This document shows, piece after piece, positions 15,841 to 23,707 of a stretch of 42,041 bases of DNA. Within the stretch, counting starts at the first letter, position 1. Every line of letters begins with the position of its first letter. The stretch comes from CANHBY01 sp046342195. Lineage in GTDB: Bacteria > Pseudomonadota > Gammaproteobacteria > Burkholderiales > Burkholderiaceae_C. A program made the position numbers and the translations under genes. The notes under the pieces were generated by a model. It was not told the DNA's origin. It ran no database searches and saw only the letters and a program-made list of their open reading frames with translations. Where the stretch lies: NCBI GenBank assembly GCA_046342195.1, contig JBKDQE010000006.1, positions 1-42,041 on the forward strand. Direction: 5' to 3'.

Positions 15841-17580
15841 TCACTGCAGATCTTTCGACCACGCGTAAGAAGCTTTCAAGGTATCCACCCATGGCCCTGT
15901 TTCTTCTACCCCATTCGGATGGTTAGGTATGGCAATTTCAAGAGATCGCTGGCCAACATTATTGTCGCCTTTTGCGAGTTCTGTACGCCACTCCAGGAGT
16001 TTGTAGTTGATGCCGTTTTTTAACCATGTGCCCAATAGTGCTACCGGGAGCTTAGCTGCTGGATTGGCCGCAGCAATCAATTCTTTAAGGGTATCTGTAG
16101 CTGCAGAAGCTGTTAAAGATGTACGCGCTGAGAATAAGTCACGTCTTGATATTCTGGAAGTGATGGCGGAACGGACGATGCCTGATATATCTCCCATGAC
16201 TCGAGCATGCTGATAATGAGGCTCCTCTCCGGAGAATGAAGTTTTTTGGCTCAGCCATTCACTTGGATTTTTATCATACTGGTTAGCTCTTTGAAGTGCC
16301 AGCGAAATTCCTGCGATAAGCGTGAATTGTTGTGTATCAATAAGCCCCAAGAAAAAATTCTTGAGACTATGCCGGCCGTTAGAGAGCCCTTTGGTGGGGT
16401 TCTTTAATATCTTTTCAATGCTTCCTGTTGTATTGGTTTGAACCTCCCCGGTTTGAGCCAAGGTATTTTGAATAATTCCGTTTGTATCAGTGGAAATTAA
16501 TTGAAATACAGACAAAGTAACCTGGCGCATGACAGGTGATTTCTTTTGGTTGAACCAATTCCCATCATTGACAATCGATTCTAGTACAGGTCCTGAAGCT
16601 GCCACGAAAGATGACTTGACTCGTGGGTTGCCAGACAGTTTCATGGTGTTGGCCAGCCTGATCAACAACGAAGGGTCCCAAGCCTTGCGATCGAAGCTGG
16701 CTGCGACCATGGCATCCATGCCCGAGCGCCCGATCTGATCAGTCACCCAGTCAACGTCCTGGGCTGAGTTTATTTTAGCAAACACATGGGCCACGGCACG
16801 GGCAACCGAGGGGTTCTGGAGGAGCCCGCGTTGTGACATTTTCTGTATAAAAGCCATCTTCTCGGCAGGGCGGGCATGCTGAGCAATGGATCGGCCCAGT
16901 GCCTCAACATGAGGCTGTTCGCGCTGCTGCGGATCGGTGAGCGCATTTTGAAGACGCTCAAGATTGGCCGAATTTTGATGGGCCACCAGCCGATTTAATA
17001 ATTCGTTCTGTTCCTTCCCTGACAGGCCATCGTAATCCCCGAGACCTGAACTTGTCACCTCACCCAGCCATTCCTGGAGCAGATTTTGACCGGTTTTATT
17101 TTTTGATTGGGTTTGTGAAAGCACAGTAACCAAATTCTGATGTTCACTGGGGTTTAGGAGAGACACCAATTTTGAAATATTCTTGAGCTCAGGTTTGTAA
17201 ATATTTCCATCAGCGGCGGCTTGCGAGATTGCATTCACAACATCTTTGGCCTGAATACCATCAGGGGTTGAATTTTTTAAAGTATTTTTGACCCATGCAG
17301 ACGGATCAAGTTGATAAAGTCCACTTATTTGACGTTTTTTTTGCTGATCCAGAACCCAACCTTTGATGGAAGGCTCTGAATTTGCAATATTTGCTGGTAA
17401 GCGGTAAGAGCCAGTCGAAGTTTTTATAAAACGGATACCATTTGATTCGTAAAGCATGACCTGAAGGCTGAGGCCTTGGGCCGTTTTTATTCCAAGGAAT
17501 TTTTTATAATTCATTGGAGGCTGATTCTGCGTGGCTTGGTTTGCTCCATTTTGACTGAGCGAGCTTATTTTTAATTCCAT
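15841..17580 (-). CDS. Uncharacterised 579-residue protein
   Basis: I do not recognise this gene. The product has no signal peptide at its start. The first ~25 residues are polar and Gln/Asn-rich. Residues ~30-80 look like a small beta-rich domain (Y-K-K-F-L-G-I-K-T, then G-S-Y-R-L-P-A-N-I). The rest is mainly helical, with many Q/N/S residues. Two moderately hydrophobic helices occur late (around F-T-L-I-A-G-I-S-L-A-L and L-P-V-A-L-L-G-T-W-L). No Cys-rich or nuclease motif is evident. The DNA is clearly more AT-rich than flanking genes, especially at its 5' end, suggesting acquisition. A weak ribosome site (AGGA, 10 bases before the ATG) is present. A secreted effector is one possibility, but nothing proves it. 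Confidence 0.75.
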   Translation of the reverse strand: MELKISSLSQNGANQATQNQPPMNYKKFLGIKTAQGLSLQVMLYESNGIRFIKTSTGSYRLPANIANSEPSIKGWVLDQQKKRQISGLYQLDPSAWVKNTLKNSTPDGIQAKDVVNAISQAAADGNIYKPELKNISKLVSLLNPSEHQNLVTVLSQTQSKNKTGQNLLQEWLGEVTSSGLGDYDGLSGKEQNELLNRLVAHQNSANLERLQNALTDPQQREQPHVEALGRSIAQHARPAEKMAFIQKMSQRGLLQNPSVARAVAHVFAKINSAQDVDWVTDQIGRSGMDAMVAASFDRKAWDPSLLIRLANTMKLSGNPRVKSSFVAASGPVLESIVNDGNWFNQKKSPVMRQVTLSVFQLISTDTNGIIQNTLAQTGEVQTNTTGSIEKILKNPTKGLSNGRHSLKNFFLGLIDTQQFTLIAGISLALQRANQYDKNPSEWLSQKTSFSGEEPHYQHARVMGDISGIVRSAITSRISRRDLFSARTSLTASAATDTLKELIAAANPAAKLPVALLGTWLKNGINYKLLEWRTELAKGDNNVGQRSLEIAIPNHPNGVEETGPWVDTLKASYAWSKDLQ

Positions 17581-17610
17581 GAAAATTTAATCCTGTACAG
17601 CAAATTTAAA

Positions 17611-17639
17611 ATTTAATTATTTTTTATGGTGTCCATCAA
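17611..17639 (-). promoter_or_regulatory. Candidate promoter of the 579-residue orphan gene
   Basis: On the minus strand TTGATG (17634-17639) and TTAAAT (17611-17616) are separated by 17 bp in very AT-rich DNA, about 30 bp upstream of the ATG at 17580. Each hexamer matches four of six consensus bases. Confidence 0.3.
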
Positions 17640-17868
17640 TGAATGATAAATTTTGAAAATGACAGCCAGATGAAATTGCCGAGACCAACGCCCAATTGGC
17701 TGGGTCTGCAAAATTCAAGTTCAGCCCTCCGCCAAGGAAGCTGATGGTGTCAAGTCTGAACTGCAAGCCTCATGAGTTGGCTCTGAAAAACCTCCAAAAC
17801 CCGCATCAATGTTGCAGTGCCAACTATTTATCCGGTTCGAAGGGCTTTTGCAGGGCTGAACAGGCCCC

Positions 17869-18135
17869 AGGGCCTGTTCACACTAAAGATGCCAGATGCG
17901 TTGTTCTTTAAAAGGCCTTGAGCAAGGCGCAAAACGAAGCTGGGGCAGGCCCCCGGCGAGGCTTTGCAACGCCGCGCAAGGCCTGTTGGGGAAAAACCCT
18001 TCGGGAACGCGGTCATTTGGGCGCCGCGCGGCGTTGCACGTCTCGCCACGGCGAATCGCCTTGGCAGCGCCCCGCGCCTTGCCCTGCGCCCCAATGACCG
18101 CGTTCGCACTGGCATCTTTAGTGTGAACAGGCCCT
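17869..18135. repeat. 267 bp nested palindromic repeat element
   Basis: The ends are perfect 27-base inverted copies (17869-17895 and 18109-18135), starting AGGGCCTGTTCACAC. Inside are further inverted pairs: 18005-18024 with 18086-18105 (19 of 20 bases) and 17966-17977 with 18026-18037 (12 of 12). Just outside the left end, 17857-17880 is a separate palindrome with two 11-base arms. The right end covers the first two bases of the pabB stop codon (minus strand). A frame across it could be annotated as an Arg-rich hypothetical protein, but the sequence is better explained as a folded intergenic repeat. Type unknown. Confidence 0.75.
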
Positions 18136-19558
18136 AATCCGTGGGGTTTTCTGGAGTTAACACCCTCAGCAAATTTTTGCCTTTGGCGTAGGTTTCGGCC
18201 AGTTCGGCTTCAGGGTTCGAGTCTGCCACCACAGCGCCCCCCAGTTGAAGCATCACGCGCTGGCCAGACACAATGGCCGTACGAATGACCACCGAGAGGT
18301 CTAAATCACCTGAGATGTCGAAGTAGCCGATGGCCCCGGCATAGGGCCCGCGTCGAACCGGCTCAAGGGCTTCAATGATTTCCATGGCGCGAACTTTGGG
18401 GGCGCCGGTCATGGAGCCCGGGGGCCAGCAAGCCTTGAGAAGGTCGATGGCAGAGGTATCTTTTGAGAGTTGGGCTTTGATCGTTGACACCATCTGCCAA
18501 ACGCTTGGGTGGGCTTCAATTCTGAAGAGTGCTTCGGTGTGCACCGTGCCTGTTTGAGCGACCCGGCCGAGATCATTGCGCATCAGGTCGACGATCATCA
18601 GGTTCTCGGCCCGGTCTTTCTCGCTTTGAATGAGATTTTGGCGCTGAGCCTTGTCGCTGGAAGGGTCAGGCCCTCGGGGGCGAGTTCCTTTGATTGGATG
18701 AGCCCACACTGTCTGGCCCGTGCGTTTTAGAAACCGCTCTGGCGATACGCTGGCCAGAGTAAAATCCTCAGCTTCGATATAGGCCGCAAAAGGCGCTGGA
18801 TTGAGGCGGCATATTTCCTGATAAAGCGCAAAGGCATCACCAGAAAAAGGCCCTTCTAGCCGGTGGGAGAGGTTGGCTTGAAAGATATCTCCGGCCGCAA
18901 TATAGCCAAGCAATTTTTCAACCTGCTCAAGATAGATGTTTTTTGCAGTGCGCGGCCTCAAGGGCCCGGCCTCAAAGCTCGCTACAGGTTCAGAATGGGC
19001 TTGTTGGGCTTGGGCCAAGGTGCGCGACCAGAGGGCTGTGCGCTCCTTGGGGCTTACCCAGGGCATGGCCTGGGTACAAAAATACCACTGCTGGGCGGCA
19101 TGGTCGAAGGCCAGGAGGTGGTCTACCACATGAAGCCGCAGATCAGGCAGAGAAGGGTCTTGGTGAGCTAATTCTGGCAGCCGTTCGATCTGCCGGGCCA
19201 AGTCATAGCCCAGGTGCCCCACCAGACCCGCTGCAAATTTGAGCCCCTCGGGTCGAGCCTGAGGCTGGCTGTTCATCATGGCGCAGCAAGACAGAATGTC
19301 TGAAATTCCATCAAAGGGCCGGCGCCAGGTGATCAAAGGCCCCTTCAGGGATTCTTCATCATGCCCAGTGAGGGCGGTGAGGTTTCCGCGCGTTTCGAGG
19401 GTAGCCAAAGCAGGCCCCGTGACATAAGACCAGCCTGATAACTCTGGCATGATCTTGCTGCTTTCGAGCAGGGCAATCAGGGGGCGTGGCCCGAGGCGTG
19501 AAAAAACCTGTTGTGGCGTGGCGTTGATGTGTACGGGTACGATGGTGCTCATTGTCAT
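18134..19558 (-). CDS. pabB: Aminodeoxychorismate synthase component I (PabB)
   Basis: PabB converts chorismate plus ammonia (from PabA) to 4-amino-4-deoxychorismate for folate synthesis. The 474-residue protein carries the chorismate-binding domain with P-I-K-G-T-R-P-R-G (the PIKGT lysine typical of PabB), the segment around L-M-I-V-D-L-M-R-N-D-L-G-R, and the C-terminal G-S-M-T-G-A-P-K-V-R-A-M-E-I-I and A-Y-A-G-A/G-x-I-G-Y-like region (here P-Y-A-G-A-I-G-Y). The frame is open to 19660, but that would run into ubiC; ATG 19558 has AGGG nine bases upstream. It is divergent from ubiC with 20 bp between the starts. Confidence 0.92.
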   Translation of the reverse strand: MTMSTIVPVHINATPQQVFSRLGPRPLIALLESSKIMPELSGWSYVTGPALATLETRGNLTALTGHDEESLKGPLITWRRPFDGISDILSCCAMMNSQPQARPEGLKFAAGLVGHLGYDLARQIERLPELAHQDPSLPDLRLHVVDHLLAFDHAAQQWYFCTQAMPWVSPKERTALWSRTLAQAQQAHSEPVASFEAGPLRPRTAKNIYLEQVEKLLGYIAAGDIFQANLSHRLEGPFSGDAFALYQEICRLNPAPFAAYIEAEDFTLASVSPERFLKRTGQTVWAHPIKGTRPRGPDPSSDKAQRQNLIQSEKDRAENLMIVDLMRNDLGRVAQTGTVHTEALFRIEAHPSVWQMVSTIKAQLSKDTSAIDLLKACWPPGSMTGAPKVRAMEIIEALEPVRRGPYAGAIGYFDISGDLDLSVVIRTAIVSGQRVMLQLGGAVVADSNPEAELAETYAKGKNLLRVLTPENPTD

Positions 19559-19578
19559 GAACTGTAACCCTGGATTCC

Positions 19579-20148
19579 ATGAGTGTAGATCGTCAATTGT
19601 TTTCTTCCGACCCCTCGTGGGCGGCATTTCGGCGGCTGTTGCTGGCGCACGATGGTTCAACCACCCGATTGTGTGAAGCCGTGGCCTTGCAGCCCATGAA
19701 GGTGCTGCTGCATTACCAGGAGCGCATCACCGAAGCCCCTGCAGAAGTACGAAAACACCTTGGCGGAAGCCATTGGCTGAGCCGGGTGAGCAGTTTGTGC
19801 ACATCTGAGGGAAAGGTGCTGATGGACAATTTGTCTTTGACCCGCCTTGATAAAGTGCCAGACTGGTTTTTGCGCAAGCTGGACGAGGGCCAGGCGCCTA
19901 TCGGGCATATGCTGCAACAGATTTTTGTGCGAAGGGAGTTTGTCGAGACGACCCCTCTCTTACAGAGCTGGCTCTGGAGCCGTGTGGGCCTGCCTGACCC
20001 TGACACCAGCCGAGGATATCGGATTGTGACTCCTGACGGGCCGTTGATGTTGATTTTTGAAGTGTTCCGGGCAGCGATCCAGGGGCAGCTTACAGGGCCG
20101 GCCCTGCAAAATTCAACGATGTGTTCATCCCCGCTCAGGCTGAAATGA
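19579..20148 (+). CDS. ubiC: Chorismate lyase (UbiC family)
   Basis: Chorismate lyase splits chorismate into 4-hydroxybenzoate and pyruvate, the first step of ubiquinone synthesis. The 189-residue product shows the family layout: an early D-G-S-T-T-R-L-C-E segment, a central W-L-S-R-V-x-x-L region, P-I-G-H-M-L (family P-L-G-x-x-L), and the later R-R-E-F-V-E and L-W-S-R segments. Sequence identity to E. coli UbiC is low overall, so the call rests on pattern and length. Its divergent partner is pabB, which uses the same substrate. Confidence 0.75.
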   Translation: MSVDRQLFSSDPSWAAFRRLLLAHDGSTTRLCEAVALQPMKVLLHYQERITEAPAEVRKHLGGSHWLSRVSSLCTSEGKVLMDNLSLTRLDKVPDWFLRKLDEGQAPIGHMLQQIFVRREFVETTPLLQSWLWSRVGLPDPDTSRGYRIVTPDGPLMLIFEVFRAAIQGQLTGPALQNSTMCSSPLRLK

Positions 20149-20179
20149 GCACATCATTGCGCAGGCAGGAATTGATGTC

Positions 20180-20209
20180 CTGAATGAATGTTATGGAACC
20201 GACTAAAAT
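20180..20209 (+). promoter_or_regulatory. Candidate ferredoxin promoter adjoining the ATG
   Basis: TAAAAT (20204-20209) stands exactly six bases before the ATG at 20216, with a weak CTGAAT 18 bp upstream (20180-20185). Spacing is the same as in the hslV candidate, again implying a start at or near the ATG. No ribosome site is placed properly (AGGG abuts the ATG). Confidence 0.35.
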
Positions 20210-20215
20210 GCAGGG

Positions 20216-20542
20216 ATGAGTTATTACAAGCACCACATTTTTTTTTGCCTCAACCAGCGCGAAAACGGCGAAAACTGCTGCGCGCAACAGGGTGCTCAAG
20301 TTGCCTTTGAGCACTGTAAAGCCCGTGTCAAAAATGAGCAGTTGGCCGGCCCCGGGGGGGTACGGGTCAATAAGGCAGGCTGCCTGGATCGCTGTGCCGG
20401 AGGGCCTGTCGCGGTGGTTTACCCCGAGGGGGTCTGGTACACCTTTTTGGATTCATCTGATATTGATGAAATCATTGACTCCCATCTTCAAAAAGGGAAG
20501 GTGGTTGACCGTCTGGTTTTGCCCGCTGATGTGGGCCGTTGA
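20216..20542 (+). CDS. Thioredoxin-like [2Fe-2S] ferredoxin
   Basis: A 108-residue cytoplasmic protein with the thioredoxin-like ferredoxin pattern. Cys 11, Cys 21 or 22, Cys 56 and Cys 60 are placed as expected for cluster ligands (F-F-C-L-N-Q-R near the start, then V-N-K-A-G-C-L-D-R-C-A-G-G-P). Members of this family carry a Shethna-type [2Fe-2S] cluster and relate to the NuoE fold; the electron partner here is unknown. The alpha/beta hydrolase gene follows after 18 bp, probably in one transcript. Confidence 0.88.
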   Translation: MSYYKHHIFFCLNQRENGENCCAQQGAQVAFEHCKARVKNEQLAGPGGVRVNKAGCLDRCAGGPVAVVYPEGVWYTFLDSSDIDEIIDSHLQKGKVVDRLVLPADVGR

Positions 20543-20560
20543 GCGAGGCCAGTTTGTTGC

Positions 20561-21193
20561 ATGAACTCTCAAACCCTTCCGCAAACAATCATGGGGCCTG
20601 CGGGTCATTTAGAGTGTGCCATAGATTCCCCGGCAGAAGGAGCCTATGGTGGCGTGGCCGTGCTGTGCCATCCGCATCCACAACACGGTGGAACCATGCA
20701 CAACAAAGTGGTTCAAACTTTGGCCAGGGCTTTTTTGCAGTGGGGGTGGCGCGCCGTGCGGTTTAATTACCGTGGCGTGGGAACTTCTGAGGGCGCCTGG
20801 GATGAAGGTTGCGGTGAGGTCGATGACGCTCTCGCGGTCATTCAAGCATTCCGCAATGCGTCGCTTCCCTTCATGCTTGGTGGCTTTTCATTTGGCGCTT
20901 ATGTGGCTGCCGAGGCTGCTGCGCGTTTGCCTGAGGCGCAAAAGCCTGGGCGCATGGTGTTGGTCGGTCCCTCAACCCAACGCCAGCGCATGGCCGATGT
21001 GCCTGGTCATACCGTCGTGATTCACGGCGAAAGCGATGAAGTGGTTCCCCTGTCGGCCACCCTGGATTGGGCAAGGCCGCAGCATTTGCCCATCATCGTA
21101 TTTCCGGGGGTGGGTCATTTTTTTCATGGTCAGCTCGGTCTGCTGAAAAATGTGGTTTTACAGCAATTAAGAGCTTCCGAAGGCCTGATCTGA
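20561..21193 (+). CDS. Small alpha/beta hydrolase
   Basis: A 210-residue protein with the alpha/beta hydrolase fold: oxyanion region C-H-P-H-P-Q-H-G-G, the strand R-F-N-Y-R-G-V-G-x-S, nucleophile elbow G-F-S-F-G with Ser 110, Asp 159 in H-G-E-S-D-E-V-V-P, and His 186 in G-V-G-H-F-F-H-G. It belongs with the CocE/NonD-like small hydrolases common in proteobacteria; the substrate is not known. No signal peptide. It follows the ferredoxin gene closely and precedes dacC by about 60 bp. Confidence 0.88.
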   Translation: MNSQTLPQTIMGPAGHLECAIDSPAEGAYGGVAVLCHPHPQHGGTMHNKVVQTLARAFLQWGWRAVRFNYRGVGTSEGAWDEGCGEVDDALAVIQAFRNASLPFMLGGFSFGAYVAAEAAARLPEAQKPGRMVLVGPSTQRQRMADVPGHTVVIHGESDEVVPLSATLDWARPQHLPIIVFPGVGHFFHGQLGLLKNVVLQQLRASEGLI

Positions 21194-21254
21194 TCAGTCT
21201 CAGCTTGTTGTCGCCGCCCTGAGTGGCGCTTCTTCTTTCAAAGAAATGGTTCTC

Positions 21255-22403
21255 ATGAAACGATTTTTCGCAACGATGTGCCTGCTTTTTCTGGCGGGCA
21301 CCGCTGGGGCTGTGGCGCCACAACCGCCTGAAGTGGCTGCGGGCTCCTTCATTTTGGTCGATATGAGCAGCAACCAGATTTTGGCTGAGCGTAATGCAGA
21401 GGCGCCCTCTGACCCGGCCTCCCTGACGAAGTTGATGACCGCTTATGTGGTGTTTAATGCCATTCGCGAAAAACGTATCGCCCTGGATCAACCCGTGGCT
21501 GTCTCCAAGCTCGCCTGGGATGAGCGTAAAGCGGGCGGGTCTTTGATGTTCATTGACACCACCATGATGCCAAAGGTGCAAGAATTGCTCTATGGCATGA
21601 TCGTCCAAAGCGGTAACGATGCTTCGGTGGCTTTGGCCGAGGCGGTGGGGGGAACCGTGGATCAATTCGTGACCATGATGAACCGCCAGGCTCAGGCCTT
21701 TGGGCTCAAGAATACGAATTTCAAAAATGTCACAGGTTTGACTCAAGCAGGGCATTTCACGACAGCGCGTGACCTTTCCGTGATTGCCGCCCGCATCATT
21801 CGTGATTTTCCTGAGTTTTACCCCTATTATTCGACCAAAGAATATAAATATAACAACATCACCCAACCCAACCGCAACCTCTTGTTGCGCCGCGATCCCA
21901 CGGTTGATGGCATGAAAACCGGTTACACCGAAGCGGCTGGTTACTGCTTGATTGCCAGCGCCCAGCGAGATGCTTCCGGCGGAAAACGCCGTCTCCTGAG
22001 TGTGGTACTTAAAACCGCTTCCATGGAAGCTCGTGCCGGAGAGAGCCAGAAGTTGTTGAACTGGGGTTTTCAGGCTTTTGATACCATCACTTTGCTCGAT
22101 CCAAGTAAACCTTTGGTCACACCGGAAGTCTGGAAAGGCGCAGCCAAGAGTGTAAACCTGGGTGCAGCCCGTTCGGTTTCCATCAGTGTTCCCCGTGGAG
22201 ATGGCGGCAAATTAAAAACTCATCTTGAGCGTACCGACCCCCTGGTGGCTCCTTTGACCAAAGGGCAGGTTGTGGGTACGGTGAAGGTCAGCAACGAAAA
22301 TGATGAGGTGGTGGCACAGGTGCCTTTGCTGGTCATGGAGCCTGTGGGCGAGGCCAGTTGGTTCGGGCGTGCCTGGGACGCCATGAGGTTGTGGATCAAG
22401 TAG
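21255..22403 (+). CDS. dacC: D-alanyl-D-alanine carboxypeptidase (PBP5/6 type)
   Basis: A 382-residue exported low-molecular-weight penicillin-binding protein that trims the terminal D-Ala of peptidoglycan pentapeptide. The signal peptide covers about 1-20 (K-R-F-F, a hydrophobic core, A-G-A-V-A). The catalytic motifs are S-L-T-K at 56-59, S-G-N at 119-121 and K-T-G at 221-223. A C-terminal beta domain and a final amphipathic segment (W-F-G-R-A-W-D-A-M-R-L-W) for membrane association complete the PBP5 layout. ATG 21246 is an alternative start three codons earlier. dacA/dacC naming cannot be settled from sequence. Confidence 0.92.
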   Translation: MKRFFATMCLLFLAGTAGAVAPQPPEVAAGSFILVDMSSNQILAERNAEAPSDPASLTKLMTAYVVFNAIREKRIALDQPVAVSKLAWDERKAGGSLMFIDTTMMPKVQELLYGMIVQSGNDASVALAEAVGGTVDQFVTMMNRQAQAFGLKNTNFKNVTGLTQAGHFTTARDLSVIAARIIRDFPEFYPYYSTKEYKYNNITQPNRNLLLRRDPTVDGMKTGYTEAAGYCLIASAQRDASGGKRRLLSVVLKTASMEARAGESQKLLNWGFQAFDTITLLDPSKPLVTPEVWKGAAKSVNLGAARSVSISVPRGDGGKLKTHLERTDPLVAPLTKGQVVGTVKVSNENDEVVAQVPLLVMEPVGEASWFGRAWDAMRLWIK

Positions 22404-22414
22404 CAGGCCTGAGC

Positions 22415-22696
22415 ATGGTTATGAACGAGACACCTTCTGATTCATCATTGATCACTTACCCTTGCCAGTTTCCTATCAAGGTGATGGGGCTGAATGTAGA
22501 TGGTTTTACGGAAGCCATGATCCGTGTGGCCTTGCAGTTTGATCCAGGTTTGGGGCCGGATGCCGTCCAGACTCGCGCCAGTTCGGCTCAGAAGTATCTG
22601 GCGGTGACCCTCACCGTGACTGCAACGAGCCGAGATCAACTTGATGAACTGTATCGTACCCTGAGTACTCACCCTTGGGTGAAAATGGTCCTTTAA
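22415..22696 (+). CDS. ybeD: YbeD/DUF493 family protein
   Basis: About 93 residues. The DUF493 pattern is recognisable: Y-P-C-Q-F-P-I-K-V-M-G near the start, and a later V-T-x-T-A-T-S-R-D-Q-L-D-E-L-Y-R-x-L-x-x-H-P-x-V-K-M-V-L. In many proteobacteria this small regulatory-like protein stands between dacA and lipB, as here, and is thought to modulate partner proteins, with no settled activity. ATG 22421 two codons downstream is an alternative; the frame is open further upstream into dacC, but those residues are unlike the family. Confidence 0.88.
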   Translation: MVMNETPSDSSLITYPCQFPIKVMGLNVDGFTEAMIRVALQFDPGLGPDAVQTRASSAQKYLAVTLTVTATSRDQLDELYRTLSTHPWVKMVL

Positions 22697-22706
22697 CAGG
22701 CCCTAA

Positions 22707-22869
22707 GAAATCTCTGCAAAACCCCTTGCGGCAATCGCATCCTTTCTCGAATGAGGTCTGCGGCGTTGGCTTTTTTGCCTGTAGCCCCCGCGACAGGCTG
22801 CAAAATCCGCTTGGCATCCTCCATCCGGGAAAGGCTTACTCATCCACGAGGGGTTTTGCAGAGGTTCCC
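22707..22869 (-). repeat. Repeat family 1, copy A (163 bp)
   Basis: The ends are inverted repeats of the form CTCTGCAAAACCCC. Internal parts match copy C in reverse orientation almost base for base over the right ~110 bp: CCTTTCCCGGATGGAGGAT, GCGGATTTTGCAGCCTGT and a GCCTGT/ACAGGC hairpin followed by AAAAAAGCC. It fills the gap between ybeD and lipB and could be transcribed with them. Confidence 0.8.
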
Positions 22870-22946
22870 TAAAAGGTCTGAAATGCCCTGATTTTGCACT
22901 GGGTGGTGTCAAGCAAGGTCAAGGCTTTTCTTTTGCAAGGATGAGC

Positions 22947-23672
22947 ATGATGCCCCAACCTCACAGAGGGTTACCCATTGTGCGCTTGCTTGGGCGGCTT
23001 GACTACCTGCCCACGGTGCAAGCCATGAAAGCATTCACCGACGAGCGCCAGCCTCACAACACCCCTGATGAAATCTGGCTTTGTGAGCACTTTCCCGTTT
23101 TTACCCAAGGTGTGGCAGGAGAGGCCCGTCATCTTCTCAAGCCGGGCGACATTCCCGTGGTGCCTGCCAATCGGGGAGGGCAGGTGACTTACCATGGCCC
23201 TGGGCAAGTGGTGGCTTACCCTTTGATTCACCTGCAGCGCTTGGGTATTTTTGTCAAAGAGTATGTTTATCGCCTGGAACACTGTATTCTCAAAACGCTT
23301 GAGTATGTGGGCGTTACCGGGCACCGCGTGCCCGGGGCGCCGGGTATTTATGTGCGCCTGGATGATCCATTCAGTCACGCCCCTCTGCTGGCCATGGAGC
23401 CACGGTATCGTGAGGGGGTCAAGGGTGGTGACGTGAGCATTTTCCAGGGTCTTGGGAAAATTGCGGCTTTGGGTATCAAGGTCAGCCGTCACTGTACTTA
23501 TCATGGCCTGGCGCTCAATGTGGCGATGGATCTCACGCCTTTTTCACAGATCAACCCCTGTGGTTATGCGGGTTTAAAGACCATAGACTTGGCTACACTG
23601 GGCATCAAGATTCAACCTGCTGAGGTGGCGGACTGCTTGGCTGAAAAGCTGGCTTCCCACCTGAGCCCCTGA
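22947..23672 (+). CDS. lipB: Lipoyl(octanoyl) transferase LipB
   Basis: LipB moves octanoate from acyl carrier protein to lipoyl domains. The 241-residue protein has the conserved G-G-Q-V-T-Y-H-G-P-G-Q-V-V-A-Y-P block, the active-site Lys in A-L-G-I-K-V-S-R and Cys in I-N-P-C-G-Y-A-G. A loop of ~25 extra residues between the R-L-D-D-P-F-S-H and F-Q-G-L-G-K-I segments is typical of betaproteobacterial LipB. ATG 22947 is chosen because AAGG lies six bases upstream; ATG 22941 directly abuts it and ATG 22950 is also possible. lipA follows after 35 bases. Confidence 0.95.
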   Translation: MMPQPHRGLPIVRLLGRLDYLPTVQAMKAFTDERQPHNTPDEIWLCEHFPVFTQGVAGEARHLLKPGDIPVVPANRGGQVTYHGPGQVVAYPLIHLQRLGIFVKEYVYRLEHCILKTLEYVGVTGHRVPGAPGIYVRLDDPFSHAPLLAMEPRYREGVKGGDVSIFQGLGKIAALGIKVSRHCTYHGLALNVAMDLTPFSQINPCGYAGLKTIDLATLGIKIQPAEVADCLAEKLASHLSP

Positions 23673-23707
23673 ATTTTCCTGACCGGCTTTTTTTCAGAAA
23701 GTTTTCC

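Noticed and set aside
17669..17780. Possible gene remnant upstream of the orphan gene on the plus strand
   Set aside because: Short peptide-like stretches appear in different frames, but none is long or family-like enough to support a call.
17828..18115. Arg-rich 95-codon minus-strand frame
   Set aside because: It lies on the nested palindrome and reflects the repeat; amino acid composition and symmetry argue against a real protein.
22675..22912. Short frames of 65-69 codons on both strands between ybeD and lipB
   Set aside because: They read through repeat copy A; the same peptides recur at copies B and C, so they are repeat-derived.
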